Shown: piece after piece, positions 8,098 through 17,182 of the stretch
Layout of the letters: each line of letters begins with the position of its first letter
How positions within the stretch are numbered: the stretch's first letter is position 1
Made by a program: the position numbers and the translations under genes
The notes under the pieces: model-generated
The model's input: the letters and a program-made list of their open reading frames with translations, nothing else
What the model was told of the DNA's origin: nothing
Database searches by the model: none
Assembly (NCBI GenBank): GCA_944800085.1
Contig: CALYLO010000004.1
Coordinates: forward strand, 248,001-312,000
Reading direction: 5' to 3'
Length of the DNA stretch: 64,000 bases
Origin: Paenibacillus melissococcoides
GTDB taxonomy: Bacteria > Bacillota > Bacilli > Paenibacillales > Paenibacillaceae

Positions 8098-8736
8098 TTA
8101 GAGAAGCGCATTTTGATAGATATCGGCGGCAAAGGCGAGACCGGCCGTATTGACAGCGCCGGTCGTAAAGTAGTTCGTTACCTGGAACGAGAATACGAAG
8201 CGAACGCCGATATTGATATTGATCAGTCCAAGAGAAGCCGGAATCGAATAGAAGCGGACATTTTGCCAGTTATACGGGTTGGCGACATCTGTCGTCAACC
8301 CGGTTGTCGGATCGAGAGAGCCCGCAATCAAATCGACATCCAGCCCCGGTACCGGGAACAAGTTGATGCCGAGAGAGGAGAAGGCTTGAATGCGCGCCGT
8401 AACCGCGTTGTCGGCAAAGACGGTCAACGCAATCAAGAAATCGTTGACTACGCCGATCTGTAACGGGATCGTAAGCGAGACGGCTGCGAAGCCATGCGTC
8501 TCGCCTGGAATAAAGGCTGGCTGCGTCCACACGAATTGCAGATTTGGCGCGGCTGCGAACGCGGTATTGTCATTATCGAACTTGGCGAGTTGAGGCCAGA
8601 TGGTTGGCGCATTGCCGACGTTGACGACATTGGGGGCCGCTCCAGCCAAGAGACTGTTCACTGCTGTTACCCGATCCGGAGCAGAGACGACATTCGCCGT
8701 GCTGCTCGTGAGCCGTTGAATAGGAATGAGTGGCAT
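8098..8736 (-). CDS. MPLIPIQR-family protein, copy 2, unknown function
   Basis: A 212-residue paralogue of the preceding minus-strand gene, transcribed first of the pair. It starts MPLIPIQRLTSS and ends GLAFAADIYQNALL. The body alternates Val/Ile/Asn/Thr-rich strands, with many Asn and Ala residues and no cysteine. AAGGAGG lies nine bases before ATG 8736. The two genes are 99 bases apart and probably form one transcript. No known domain was recognised. Confidence 0.7.
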   Translation of the reverse strand: MPLIPIQRLTSSTANVVSAPDRVTAVNSLLAGAAPNVVNVGNAPTIWPQLAKFDNDNTAFAAAPNLQFVWTQPAFIPGETHGFAAVSLTIPLQIGVVNDFLIALTVFADNAVTARIQAFSSLGINLFPVPGLDVDLIAGSLDPTTGLTTDVANPYNWQNVRFYSIPASLGLININIGVRFVFSFQVTNYFTTGAVNTAGLAFAADIYQNALL

Positions 8737-8840
8737 AAGTGAAAAACCTCCTTCATCTTGTGTTCGAAGGACGGTGGGATGTCCTCCTACGTTACTAATT
8801 TATGAAGGAGGGAATAGCTTGGCTTGGATGAATCTACTAG

Positions 8841-9089
8841 ATTCATTCACACAATCTTGCAGGGCGCGGCAAGCTCGAGAGACAGAAAATGCAGCGGTTG
8901 CAAAGGATATCGCAGACAACAGGGAGCGTCGGCTAGAACCTTTCCGCGGGCCAGGCTCGTCCCGCCTGGCTGAACTTGGCAGGACTCCGCGCCGATATGA
9001 TGAGTCCGTCGTTCAATGAGGCGGGCATCGGCATCGCGCCAGGCAGTCCTAACGGCACGATGTTCGTCGACATGATCATCCGGCAATAA
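8841..9089 (+). pseudogene. CAP/SCP-like domain remnant with in-frame stop
   Basis: One frame reads GSVG, a TAG at 8934-8936, then NLSAGQARPAW and on through MMSPSFNEAGIGIAP to a TAA at 9087-9089. Replacing the TAG by a Glu codon gives VGENLSAGQ, the hallmark of CAP (SCP/PR-1, YkwD-like) secreted proteins, and the following GIGIAPGSPNGTMFVDMII matches the end of that fold. No N-terminal part or start codon is present in this frame, so only the C-terminal half survives. Confidence 0.45.
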
Positions 9090-9107
9090 CGCCTTGTGCG
9101 CATGCCA

Positions 9108-9135
9108 ATGATCCGCAGATGGTTCTGCGGATCAT
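9108..9135. other. Perfect 11-bp stem hairpin between convergent genes
   Basis: ATGATCCGCAG and CTGCGGATCAT pair perfectly around ATGGTT. It lies between the CAP remnant and the convergent methyltransferase gene. No T run follows on either strand, so it may stop or stabilise transcripts without being a classic terminator. Confidence 0.5.
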
Positions 9136-9155
9136 GGCAGCGCTTCGTCCAGGGG

Positions 9156-9854
9156 CTACAGGCCCGAGGCGGCAACGATATGATGAATGGCTTCATTCAG
9201 GTGATGGTCCGCCCCCGATTCGTCGGGTACGATAATTCCGAGGCCGTGCTGGCTTCGGGCCCGGTGCAGCCGGAGGCGAAGAGTCGTATCCCGAAGGAAG
9301 TCCTCTACGGCGGTCAAGACGCCATTTCTCTCCCCGTGCTCGTACTCCGCATTATGCACGGATGAATTATGGCCGCCTTCGACCAGTCCATTCACTCCCG
9401 GCAGCATGCCTTTGCGGGCGCTCGGCTTCCGGTAAGCTTCGGGAATCGACTCCGGAAAATAATACATATCTCTTCTGCCGTAAGGCCACTCCAAATCATG
9501 CAAAAACACGATCGGGTATCGCCCGTGTCCTTCCAATGCCTTCAGTTCATGGTAGACGGTGTACCAGTTATGATCCCCGTCCAGCAGCGCCGCGTCGCAA
9601 GGGCCCATCTGAGGCAGCACGTTCAGACTGAAATCGGGAATCATGACGAAGGCGCTCCCGAACTGCTGCTGCAGAGCGGCGAAATCGAACAGAGGCGAAG
9701 GATCGACGGCGATGAGCCGGCCTTGCGGAACCGACTGGACATAGCTGAGAAGATTCAACGTATTCCACCCTTGGGCACAGCCGACCTCGACGATGGTCGC
9801 GGGCCGGGCAAGCTCCAGAACCGGGCATATAATCGCGTTCCAAAAATGGATCAA
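9156..9854 (-). CDS. Class I SAM-dependent methyltransferase (Methyltransf_24 type)
   Basis: A 232-residue enzyme with the SAM-binding motif I IVEVGCAQGWNTL, the acidic strand LIAVDPSP, and DAALLDGDHNWY as the motif IV equivalent. This set is typical of Methyltransf_24 proteins often found in glycan clusters, where they methylate sugars. There is no ATG in the early part of the frame. GGAGGG eight bases before a TTG at 9854 gives a start that avoids overlap with the upstream acetyltransferase gene (20-base gap). It is the last gene of a leftward group with the acetyltransferase and another methyltransferase. The acceptor is unknown. Confidence 0.78.
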   Translation of the reverse strand: MIHFWNAIICPVLELARPATIVEVGCAQGWNTLNLLSYVQSVPQGRLIAVDPSPLFDFAALQQQFGSAFVMIPDFSLNVLPQMGPCDAALLDGDHNWYTVYHELKALEGHGRYPIVFLHDLEWPYGRRDMYYFPESIPEAYRKPSARKGMLPGVNGLVEGGHNSSVHNAEYEHGERNGVLTAVEDFLRDTTLRLRLHRARSQHGLGIIVPDESGADHHLNEAIHHIVAASGL

Positions 9855-9873
9855 TGTCGGTCTCCCTCCATCG

Positions 9874-10422
9874 TTATCGGGCTGAATATAGCTGGACAAA
9901 CTCTTCTGCTCGATTCGAGAGCAGCAGCGGCCAAGCGGCTTGAATCCGCTCCATCGGCCAATCCCACCAGGCGATGCGCAGCAGGCCCTCGATGATATGC
10001 GGCGGGAAGCGGTACCGGATGACGCGCGCCGGGTTGCCGCCTGCAATCGCATATGGCGGGATATCCTTGGAGACGGTGCTGCGGGCCGCAATGACGGCTC
10101 CGTGGCCGATCGTTACGCCCGACAGCACATAGGAGTCCATTCCAATCCAGACGTCATGGCCGATGACAACGTTGCCCTTGGTCTTCGGATGCCCTGTAAA
10201 AGAGGAGGCCGCCGGAAAAATCGGATTAAACGGGTAGGTCGTGATCCAGTCGACGTTATGCTCCCCTCCCAGCAAAATCGTGATCCGGGCGGCGAAGGAG
10301 CAGAACTTGCCGATGGTCAGGGTGGCTCCTTCCCCCCAGGAGAACACATCGGGCTCGCCGTAGCTCCAATCCCCGATAGCGTAGGCGGAATAGGCCGGGT
10401 TTTGGTTCATATAGACGCTCAT
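9874..10422 (-). CDS. CatB/Vat-like left-handed beta-helix O-acetyltransferase
   Basis: A 182-residue hexapeptide-repeat acetyltransferase of the xenobiotic/CatB-related group. It has IGKFCSFA at the start of the beta-helix, the extruded loop with LLGGEHNVDWITTYPF containing the catalytic His of this family, and IGHDVWIGMDSYVLSGVTIG followed by GAVIAARSTVSKDIPPYAI. In glycan clusters such proteins acetylate sugars; in other contexts they acetylate antibiotics. The location among methyltransferases favours sugar modification. GGAGGGAGG precedes the ATG. Confidence 0.85.
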   Translation of the reverse strand: MSVYMNQNPAYSAYAIGDWSYGEPDVFSWGEGATLTIGKFCSFAARITILLGGEHNVDWITTYPFNPIFPAASSFTGHPKTKGNVVIGHDVWIGMDSYVLSGVTIGHGAVIAARSTVSKDIPPYAIAGGNPARVIRYRFPPHIIEGLLRIAWWDWPMERIQAAWPLLLSNRAEEFVQLYSAR

Positions 10423-10507
10423 TTCTGAATTTCCTCCCTCCTTCCGGTCTGGATCGGCTTGAATCGACGTGAATCAAGTCATGGGGATCCGCTGCGCATG
10501 GCGAAGG

Positions 10508-11077
10508 TTAATGCTGGTGGTAGCTGTTCTCTCTCCACATGGCCAAGGCATGGCGGAGCTGCGCCACGACCGGCTCCGGCACCGCGCTTCCCTTGATGCC
10601 GATGCCGACGACCGTATGCGGGAACAAAGCTTCCCCGGCGTAATCCGTAATGACGGTATCGAACGGCTTCAAAATGCTGGCGAAGCCTTCCGGGGTGAAG
10701 CGCCAATAATCGGCAGGGTAATCATGTATCCCGAAATTCATCACCGAGCTGATGATGACGATGCCGTTCGGCTTCAGGATGCGATGAATCTCGGTCAGCG
10801 CAAGACGCGGATCCTCGACATGCTCCAGCGTATCGAGCGAGAGCACCGTCCCGGCCGTCTCGTCAGGGAGCGCGATTTGATGGAGATCGAGGATAAGATC
10901 GACGCCGGTGCCCGGCCGCATATCGCAGCCGACATACGTTTTGCCCGGGAAAAACGGACGCAAATCCGCAAATCCAACCTGCCCTTCCACCTGATAGGAA
11001 CCGAATTCATAAATTGGCTCTTCGCACGGCAAAATCTGTGCGCAGATGCCTACCAAATTTTTGATGATTTGTCTCAT
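10508..11077 (-). CDS. Class I SAM-dependent methyltransferase (Methyltransf_11 type)
   Basis: A 189-residue protein. Motif I is diverged (YEFGSYQVEGQVGFADLRPFF); YVGCDMRPGTGVD and LDLHQIALPDETAGTVLSLDTLEHVEDP follow, then the post-motif LALTEIHRILKPNGIVIISS, all standard for Methyltransf_11 enzymes. AAGGAGGG precedes ATG 11077. It is part of the leftward group of modification genes; the substrate is not evident. Confidence 0.8.
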   Translation of the reverse strand: MRQIIKNLVGICAQILPCEEPIYEFGSYQVEGQVGFADLRPFFPGKTYVGCDMRPGTGVDLILDLHQIALPDETAGTVLSLDTLEHVEDPRLALTEIHRILKPNGIVIISSVMNFGIHDYPADYWRFTPEGFASILKPFDTVITDYAGEALFPHTVVGIGIKGSAVPEPVVAQLRHALAMWRENSYHQH

Positions 11078-11196
11078 GATGCCCTCCTTATCGGCTAGCC
11101 CGAGGCGGCAGATCGACCCGGGACTAGAGCTGCTTCATTACTCTATGCAAGCGCGGAGGCGAGTTCTCTAGTCGTTCGCACAAAAATTCGGATCAC

Positions 11197-11688
11197 TCAG
11201 AAGCTGCAGTGGATAGAAATCGGGTTAAGCACCGGGAAACGCGATTCCCCGGCTTCCAGGAGTCCGTTGATGGCAAGCGGGCCGTCCCGCAGCCTCTCAA
11301 TGGCGCACGAGACATGGAAGTCCGGCATTTCCAGCCAGACGCCCGGGGGCATCGTCAGCGGTTCGATCGATTGAATGACGTACTCCCCGGTGGCCTTGCC
11401 GTTGGCGAACCATTCATCCTCGGTGAATGACCAGCCCGATTTCCGGCCGTCCTTCCCGTAGACGCTGAAGGCGGGAATGAGCTGGGGAGACAGGATTTTG
11501 CCGCTGATGTCGCAGGAACGGGAGGGGGTGACGGAGAGAATGATGCGAGGCTGTTCGATCGGCTCCGATCCGGCGTTGCGGAAGAGCATCGTGACGAAGG
11601 CGGAGACGCGTTCCGCCTCCATGTCGAAGTCGATGACGGATTGGAACAGGCATTCCGCCGCCGGGACGGCAGCTTGCGGTTCGGTCAT
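11197..11688 (-). CDS. Conserved-looking protein of unknown function
   Basis: A 163-residue soluble protein with no recognised domain. It shows alternating beta-type stretches (VIDFDMEAERVSAFVTMLFRN, RIILSVTPSRSCDISG) and ends ISIHCSF. The ATG at 11688, six bases after a TGAGGTG, is preferred to an upstream GTG at 11697. It sits 54 bases downstream of the predicted coiled-coil protein gene and is probably co-transcribed with it. No function can be assigned. Confidence 0.6.
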   Translation of the reverse strand: MTEPQAAVPAAECLFQSVIDFDMEAERVSAFVTMLFRNAGSEPIEQPRIILSVTPSRSCDISGKILSPQLIPAFSVYGKDGRKSGWSFTEDEWFANGKATGEYVIQSIEPLTMPPGVWLEMPDFHVSCAIERLRDGPLAINGLLEAGESRFPVLNPISIHCSF

Positions 11689-11742
11689 GCGACGCACCTC
11701 ACTTTATGCGTAAATTCATGAAGAGGATAGAACGGCGAGCGC

Positions 11743-13152
11743 TCAGTTCAAAGGCGGCGTGCCGGCCGCCGGCTGTATGGACGGCCCGGCGGCGATGCTG
11801 CGGCGGTGAAGCGCCGGAGGGACCGTACGCGAATGGGCGGCATACAGGGTCGAACGGAAGGAGGCTTCGGCGGGCTCCTTCCCCCTCTGCCCATGCTGCC
11901 CTTCCGCAGGCAGCCGCCGAATGCCGTGCCGGGCGCGTCCAACTTGCCTGATTAAGCGGCGAATCCGCAGCTCCTCATCCAGGATGGAGAGGCGCCGCTC
12001 CAGATCGGCGACACGGGACTGCACCATCTGCAGGGACTGCTCCAACTGCTTCCGCTCCCCCTCCAAGGGCGCGATGCGGCCAGAGAGCCGCTCGACGGAG
12101 GCGAGGGCCCGCTTCGCGAAATGAATGCTGGAGCGGAAGTCGCGATCGGCCCGATAGGCTTCGATCTCCGTCCCGCTTAAGCGGATCGCCTCCCGAATCG
12201 AGGCGCCGTCGGTAATCGATTGCGGTTCCGGCCCGCCGGAGCTTGCCTCGGTGACCGCGCACCACGAGACCGGATGGGCGGAGGGGCTTGAATACAGCCG
12301 TCCCCAGAGCTTCGCGGCAAGATCGTAATCAATGCGGGAGATCATATTCCCGGCCGCCCAACTGAAGCGGACCCGTTCCTGATCGGCGCCGCAGGCGATG
12401 ACGGAAGCGGGAGAGGAAGGAATGGCGATCGCTTCTTCGGCGATCGCGTGCCAGCTTCCGTCCGCTTCCGATTCGTAGATCGCGAACGCGAGCTGCCCGG
12501 CCAGGAGCCGGACGAGGAGACATCTGGGACGCTCCGGTTCGGGAACGGCGCCGGCAGGCAGACGAACGAGGCGCGAGGGGGCGCCGGCGTCCGCCAGAGG
12601 CAGGTTCATTCCTTCTCCCGCCGCCTTCCACGAGCCGGAAGCGGAGTCGTAATTCCAGCGGCATAGAAGAAGCCTGCCCTGTCTCATCAGCAGGCCGCAG
12701 GCCGAGAGAGCCTGTTCGCTCGTCAGCCACTGCATGGCGATGACGCGGTCCGCTTCCGCCATCACGGCAGGCTCGCTCCAGTGGATCCCCGTGAGCGCCG
12801 CGTGCTCGGCGCGTAAGGCATACTGCAGCAAGAGGTGGAGCCGGTTCGAGCAGCAGGTCAGCTTCAAGCCGGCAAGCCCGGCATATTCCCCGGGCAGCTT
12901 GCTGGTCTGAAGCCCCTCCTGATCGGGATGAACCCGGGCGTGGACCAGCTCCCGATGGCGGTTGAGATATACAATATGGACGTAGTCCCGAGCGTCCTGA
13001 CATACATCATACATGCCGGCAGCATCGGCCAGCCGCAGCTCCGCGGTATGGCCGCACCGGCTGTGCTCCAGCAGATCAATGACGAGGCCGTCCCCGTCCT
13101 GACGAATGACGGACATATGGCTGCTGTTAGCTACCCAATAGCGAAGCTCCAT
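11743..13152 (-). CDS. Predicted beta-repeat protein with coiled coil and basic tail, unknown function
   Basis: A 469-residue protein and likely distant paralogue of the one at 4010-5287. Residues about 1-310 contain repeated beta-type blocks with a HARVHP motif. Residues about 330-405 form a long leucine/charged coiled coil (SVERLSGRIAPLEGERKQLE). The last 65 residues are rich in Arg, Ala and Pro and look disordered. GGAGGG precedes ATG 13152. It is the first gene of a leftward group that continues to 9156, and is divergent from the large glycosyltransferase gene at 13349. Confidence 0.68.
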   Translation of the reverse strand: MELRYWVANSSHMSVIRQDGDGLVIDLLEHSRCGHTAELRLADAAGMYDVCQDARDYVHIVYLNRHRELVHARVHPDQEGLQTSKLPGEYAGLAGLKLTCCSNRLHLLLQYALRAEHAALTGIHWSEPAVMAEADRVIAMQWLTSEQALSACGLLMRQGRLLLCRWNYDSASGSWKAAGEGMNLPLADAGAPSRLVRLPAGAVPEPERPRCLLVRLLAGQLAFAIYESEADGSWHAIAEEAIAIPSSPASVIACGADQERVRFSWAAGNMISRIDYDLAAKLWGRLYSSPSAHPVSWCAVTEASSGGPEPQSITDGASIREAIRLSGTEIEAYRADRDFRSSIHFAKRALASVERLSGRIAPLEGERKQLEQSLQMVQSRVADLERRLSILDEELRIRRLIRQVGRARHGIRRLPAEGQHGQRGKEPAEASFRSTLYAAHSRTVPPALHRRSIAAGPSIQPAAGTPPLN

Positions 13153-13348
13153 ACCTGTTCCCTCCTGCCCTGGAAATGTTGCTTTCTATTCATTCTATTC
13201 GGCCGAAGGAAGAATTAGCTCTCCGGGCCCCAAGGCGGACTTGGCTCCTTCAGGCGATGCGCGAGCCAAGGTCATACGCACAGGCAAACGGGGGAATGTG
13301 CTAATACACTAATTCCAGTATTATCCGCAAGTGCTGGAGGGATTCTTA

Positions 13349-15721
13349 TTGATACTGATCCAAAGGCTCTACTTGTTGTTCCGATTGGAAGGCGAGCAAT
13401 TCATCGCAGAATTATACAGGCACCTGTTGAACAAGGAACCGGAACCGCGCGGCATCAGGCACTTCACCCGGCTGCTTCAAACCGGCCACAGCAAGCTGTC
13501 GATCCTGGTCAGCTTCCTTCGCAGCAGCGAGATGAAGAAGAAATTGGCGCAGGGAGGAGGGGGCTACAACGAGCGCGCGGCTCTGTGCTATCCCTTCTCC
13601 AGCCTGATGCTGACCAGGGGAGACGCCGAATTCGTCCGCGATGTGTACGTGGAGCTCCTATGCCGCGACGCCGAAGACCAGGCGCTCATGCATTACCAAC
13701 ATATGCTGCGCCACGGAAGAAGCCGCATGTCCGTCCTGCTTGGCATCCTTACGTCCCCGGAGTGCCAGGCCCTGCTCGCGCAGCCGGAGTTCCCGCGCTT
13801 GAAAGGCCCGATTGAGCTCGGCAGCTTCCACTTGTCTCAGGGGGAAGAGCCCGGGACGAAGCCCCCGGCGCTGCCCGCTCCGCCGCTGCAGCGCAAGGTC
13901 TCGATTGTCATCTTGACGTGGAACGGATTGGAGCATACGAAGCGGTGCCTCGCTTCTCTGGAGAAGACGGCCCGTCACGACCGCATTGAGATCGTGGTGT
14001 TCGATAACGGCAGCACCGACGGCACGCTTCCTTACCTGCAGAGCATTCCCTGGATTCGGGTGATTGAGCATGGCGCCAACATCGGATTTACGGCAGGCAA
14101 CAACCTGGCCATCGCCCATTGCGATCCTGGCAGCGATATTCTGATGCTGAACAACGATATCGTGGCTGAGGAGCCCGACTGGGTGGAACGGCTGCAGGAG
14201 ACGGCCTATTCAGATCCGAATATCGGCGTCGTCGGCTGCCGGCTGCGCGGCGACGACGGACTGGTGCAGCACGCAGGCACCTATATATTTGCGGAGACCT
14301 GCTGGGGCCAGCAGATCGGCGGTCTGGAAACGGACATCCGCCAATATGCGTCCGCGCGGGATGTGCAGGGGGTCGTCTTCGCCTGCGCTTACGTGAAGCG
14401 GAGCGTTCTGGAGGAGCTTGGCGGTCTGGATACGGATTATTTCGCTTATTTCGAGGATACCGACTACTGCCTTCGGGCGCTGGAGCGGGGGTACCGGGTC
14501 GTCTGCGACGGCCGCGTTACGCTGACCCACTCCCAAAATACGACGACAAAGGTGAATCAAGTCGATTTCTCCGGCCTGTTCGAGCAATCGCGCATGATCT
14601 TTCGGGACAAATGGCAGTCGCGGCTCGAAGGAAGCTATGAGAAAAGGCTGAACTGGCATTCGATCGTGAATGCGCCAACCGGCTATGCGACATCATCCAA
14701 AAATTTGATGATCGCGCTGGACGAGAAACGGGTTAAAATGCATTACCGTTATGTGTATGGCCCGGGCACTCCGCATGCCGCGGAAGAGCCGCCGATGAGC
14801 GACGATTACCGAATCAATATTTTTCGCATGCGCCATGCCGATCCGAACGCGCCGGAGGTCGTCTATGGACAAGGGGATGTCTTTTTCAAAAACGAGGGCA
14901 AATACAAAATCGGCTACACGATGCTGGAGGTGGACGGAGTTCCGGAGGAATGGGTCCATCAATGCAATCGCATGGATGAGATATGGGTGCCGTCCCAGTT
15001 CAATGCCGAGACGTTCCGCAACAGCGGGGTAAGAGTGCCGATCCGCATTATGCCGCTCGGCGTGGACCCGAACTATTTCCATCCCGGCATCCGCTCCGCC
15101 CGCTTCTCGGACCGGTTTACGTTCCTGTCGGTATTCGAGTGGGGCGAACGCAAAAATCCGGAGGATATGCTGCGCACCTTCGCCAACGTATTCGCCAACG
15201 ACAATGTCCTGCTCGTATGCAAAATCATGAACGCCGACCCGACGATCAACGTGCTGGCCGAAATCCGCAAGCTGAATCTTAAGCATGCGGAATCGAAGAT
15301 TCTGATTTTGTACAATCAGAAGCTCCCGTCGTACTTGCTCGGAAGCTTGTACCGGTCCGCGGATTGCTTTGTATTACCGACCCGCGGGGAAGGATGGGGT
15401 ATGCCGATACTGGAGGCGATGGCGTGCGGCCTGCCCGTCATTGCCACCGACTGGAGCGCGCAGCGCGACTTCCTGAACGAACGGACGGGATATCCGATCC
15501 GGGTCAAGCAGCTCGTGCCGGCGGTTGCCAAATGCCCGTACTATGCCAATTTCCGCTGGGCCGACCCGGACTATGAGCATTTGGCGTTTTTGATGAAGCA
15601 TGTATACGAGAACCGGGAAGCTGCGCGGGAGCGCGGGCTGAACGCCGCGCAGGAAGTGATGTCCCGCTGGACATGGTCGCATGCCGCGCAGCATATTGCC
15701 GACCGCATACAATTGATATGA
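13349..15721 (+). CDS. Three-part glycosyltransferase: DUF4214 repeats, GT2 and GT4 domains
   Basis: A 790-residue fusion. Residues about 10-150 hold two DUF4214-like helical repeats (FIAELYRHLLNKEPEPRG and FVRDVYVELLCRDAEDQ). Residues about 180-430 form a GT2 transferase (SIVILTWNGLEHTKRC, VVFDNGSTDGTL, ANIGFTAGNN, and DDxDYC-like YFEDTDYC). Residues about 440-790 form a GT4 transferase (GVDPNYFHPG, FLSVFEWGERKNPEDML, PTRGEGWGMPILEAMACGLPVI). The GGAGGG at 13337-13342 points to a TTG start at 13349 rather than GTG 13331. It leads a rightward operon with a second GT2 and a DUF1796 protein. Two active sites suggest addition of two sugars to one acceptor. Confidence 0.88.
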   Translation: MILIQRLYLLFRLEGEQFIAELYRHLLNKEPEPRGIRHFTRLLQTGHSKLSILVSFLRSSEMKKKLAQGGGGYNERAALCYPFSSLMLTRGDAEFVRDVYVELLCRDAEDQALMHYQHMLRHGRSRMSVLLGILTSPECQALLAQPEFPRLKGPIELGSFHLSQGEEPGTKPPALPAPPLQRKVSIVILTWNGLEHTKRCLASLEKTARHDRIEIVVFDNGSTDGTLPYLQSIPWIRVIEHGANIGFTAGNNLAIAHCDPGSDILMLNNDIVAEEPDWVERLQETAYSDPNIGVVGCRLRGDDGLVQHAGTYIFAETCWGQQIGGLETDIRQYASARDVQGVVFACAYVKRSVLEELGGLDTDYFAYFEDTDYCLRALERGYRVVCDGRVTLTHSQNTTTKVNQVDFSGLFEQSRMIFRDKWQSRLEGSYEKRLNWHSIVNAPTGYATSSKNLMIALDEKRVKMHYRYVYGPGTPHAAEEPPMSDDYRINIFRMRHADPNAPEVVYGQGDVFFKNEGKYKIGYTMLEVDGVPEEWVHQCNRMDEIWVPSQFNAETFRNSGVRVPIRIMPLGVDPNYFHPGIRSARFSDRFTFLSVFEWGERKNPEDMLRTFANVFANDNVLLVCKIMNADPTINVLAEIRKLNLKHAESKILILYNQKLPSYLLGSLYRSADCFVLPTRGEGWGMPILEAMACGLPVIATDWSAQRDFLNERTGYPIRVKQLVPAVAKCPYYANFRWADPDYEHLAFLMKHVYENREAARERGLNAAQEVMSRWTWSHAAQHIADRIQLI

Positions 15722-15737
15722 ATGGAGAGTGACGGCA

Positions 15738-16388
15738 ATGCGTTACATCGTGGGCATCCCGTATGTCAACCGACTTGATCTGCTGAACCGGGCGGTTGCC
15801 AGCATTCGCCCTTATTGGCCGCATACGTACGTGCTGGATAACTCGGCGAATTCCGAGCTGAAGGGCCATGCCTTGTCCGGGCTGGTGAACATCATCCATC
15901 CGCCCGTTCCGCTGACCTTCACCCAGTCCATGAACTGGTTCCAGCGGATTGCCGCCGAGCAGGGGGCGGACGCGGTCATGTATATGCATACGGATGCCGA
16001 GGCCCATCCCGGAACCCCGGAAGCCTTCCTGAGCGTCTTGACGGATCTGAAGCAGAGCGGAAGGAAGTGGGGGCTGGCGTTGACGAATTTCGATGCGCTG
16101 GCGGCCTACAATATGGAAGCGGTCCGCGCGGCGGGGCCCTGGGATACGGTGTTCAGCAGTTATTTCGCGGATATCGACTATCACCGCCGGCTCCGGCTGG
16201 CAGGGTATGAGGAGATTTTCACGGGGCTGCAGGTAGATCATCATGAGAGCTCCAGCCGCAAGTCGGATCCGCGCCTCAACTTCCTTATCGATTCGACCTG
16301 GCCGCTTTACGAGCGGTACTACGAGCTGAAATGGGGAGGACGGATGGCGCAGGAGACGTATTCGACGCCGTTCAATCTGGCCATGTGA
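15738..16388 (+). CDS. GT2-family glycosyltransferase
   Basis: A 216-residue short GT2-like enzyme. It has an N-terminal YIVGIPYVNRLDLLNRAVASI strand-helix unit, the metal-site segment MYMHTDAEAH in place of the usual DxD, and a C-terminal FADIDYHRRLRLAGYEE that matches the acceptor-side ED-Y motif of the family. GGAGAG sits eight bases before ATG 15738. It begins 16 bases after the large fusion gene and is surely co-transcribed. Confidence 0.82.
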   Translation: MRYIVGIPYVNRLDLLNRAVASIRPYWPHTYVLDNSANSELKGHALSGLVNIIHPPVPLTFTQSMNWFQRIAAEQGADAVMYMHTDAEAHPGTPEAFLSVLTDLKQSGRKWGLALTNFDALAAYNMEAVRAAGPWDTVFSSYFADIDYHRRLRLAGYEEIFTGLQVDHHESSSRKSDPRLNFLIDSTWPLYERYYELKWGGRMAQETYSTPFNLAM

Positions 16389-16430
16389 CAGAGGATGTCA
16401 CGAGCATATATCAAAAGGAGGGCAAGAGCA

Positions 16431-17066
16431 GTGCGCCTGACCGACATCAAGCGAACATATCAGGCGGTATACAGCCTGGGCTCGAACTGTTACCCGGCGC
16501 AGAGGCTGGAGCGCTATGGCCTGCGGCCCTACAGCGGGGTCATCGATTGGATGTACTCCAACTCGATCCCGGGGCTCTGCCTGCTGCTTCGCAACCGGTT
16601 CGCCGGATTTATGTACTCCGACCAAATCGAGGTGGACGGAACGGAGTTCAACGGCCATAACTACTCCTTGCTGGATCGCGTCTACGGGGTGCAGTCGGTT
16701 CATGATTTTTTGGTCGCGGATCAACTGGAGGGGATTGTCCGCAAATATCCGGAATTTCAGCAGACGCTGCAGCGAAGAATTGCCCGCTTCCTCCGCAATA
16801 TCGAGCAGGCGGAATGGGTCTTTTTCTTCCGGCTGCATGCCTCCCATGAGGAGGCGGCGGCCTTGGAAGCCGCGCTGGCCTCGATCGTCCGGCACCAATT
16901 CCGCCTGCTCGTCGTCAATCCGCGGGCCGATCGCCGAATCGTGGAGCTCGATTGGCCATTGGCGCATACTTGCGCGGTGGAAGCGCCGATTGCCTGGGAT
17001 GCGGAGAGCGATCAGGCATGGAATGAATTATTCGCCGGCATCCGCTACGAGGCCATTCCGGGATAA
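16431..17066 (+). CDS. DUF1796 putative papain-like cysteine peptidase
   Basis: A 211-residue DUF1796 protein. The N-terminal AVYSLGSNCYPAQRLERYGLRPYSGVIDWM is the family signature: a Cys in SLGSNC, and the fold places a distant His and Asp behind it (candidates HNYSLLD and the FFFRLHAS region). DUF1796 members are predicted papain-like enzymes and occur with glycosyltransferases; their activity is not established. AGGAGGG eight bases before GTG 16431 sets the start. It is the last gene of the rightward operon and ends before a strong bidirectional terminator. Confidence 0.78.
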   Translation: MRLTDIKRTYQAVYSLGSNCYPAQRLERYGLRPYSGVIDWMYSNSIPGLCLLLRNRFAGFMYSDQIEVDGTEFNGHNYSLLDRVYGVQSVHDFLVADQLEGIVRKYPEFQQTLQRRIARFLRNIEQAEWVFFFRLHASHEEAAALEAALASIVRHQFRLLVVNPRADRRIVELDWPLAHTCAVEAPIAWDAESDQAWNELFAGIRYEAIPG

Positions 17067-17130
17067 GAGAGAGCTTGCAGGAACGGCTCCTGCCGGCTCA
17101 TCTTCCGGCAACTTGCGCGGAGCACAACGC

Positions 17131-17166
17131 ACAAATCGCCAGCTTCAAGGGAAGCTGGCGATTTTG
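17131..17166. terminator. Bidirectional intrinsic terminator
   Basis: ATCGCCAGCTTC and GAAGCTGGCGAT form a perfect 12-pair stem around AAGG, flanked by TTT on the plus side and by AAA (TTT on the minus strand) on the other. It separates two convergent glycosyltransferase operons. Confidence 0.9.
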
Positions 17167-17182
17167 CATGTTGACGCAAGCC

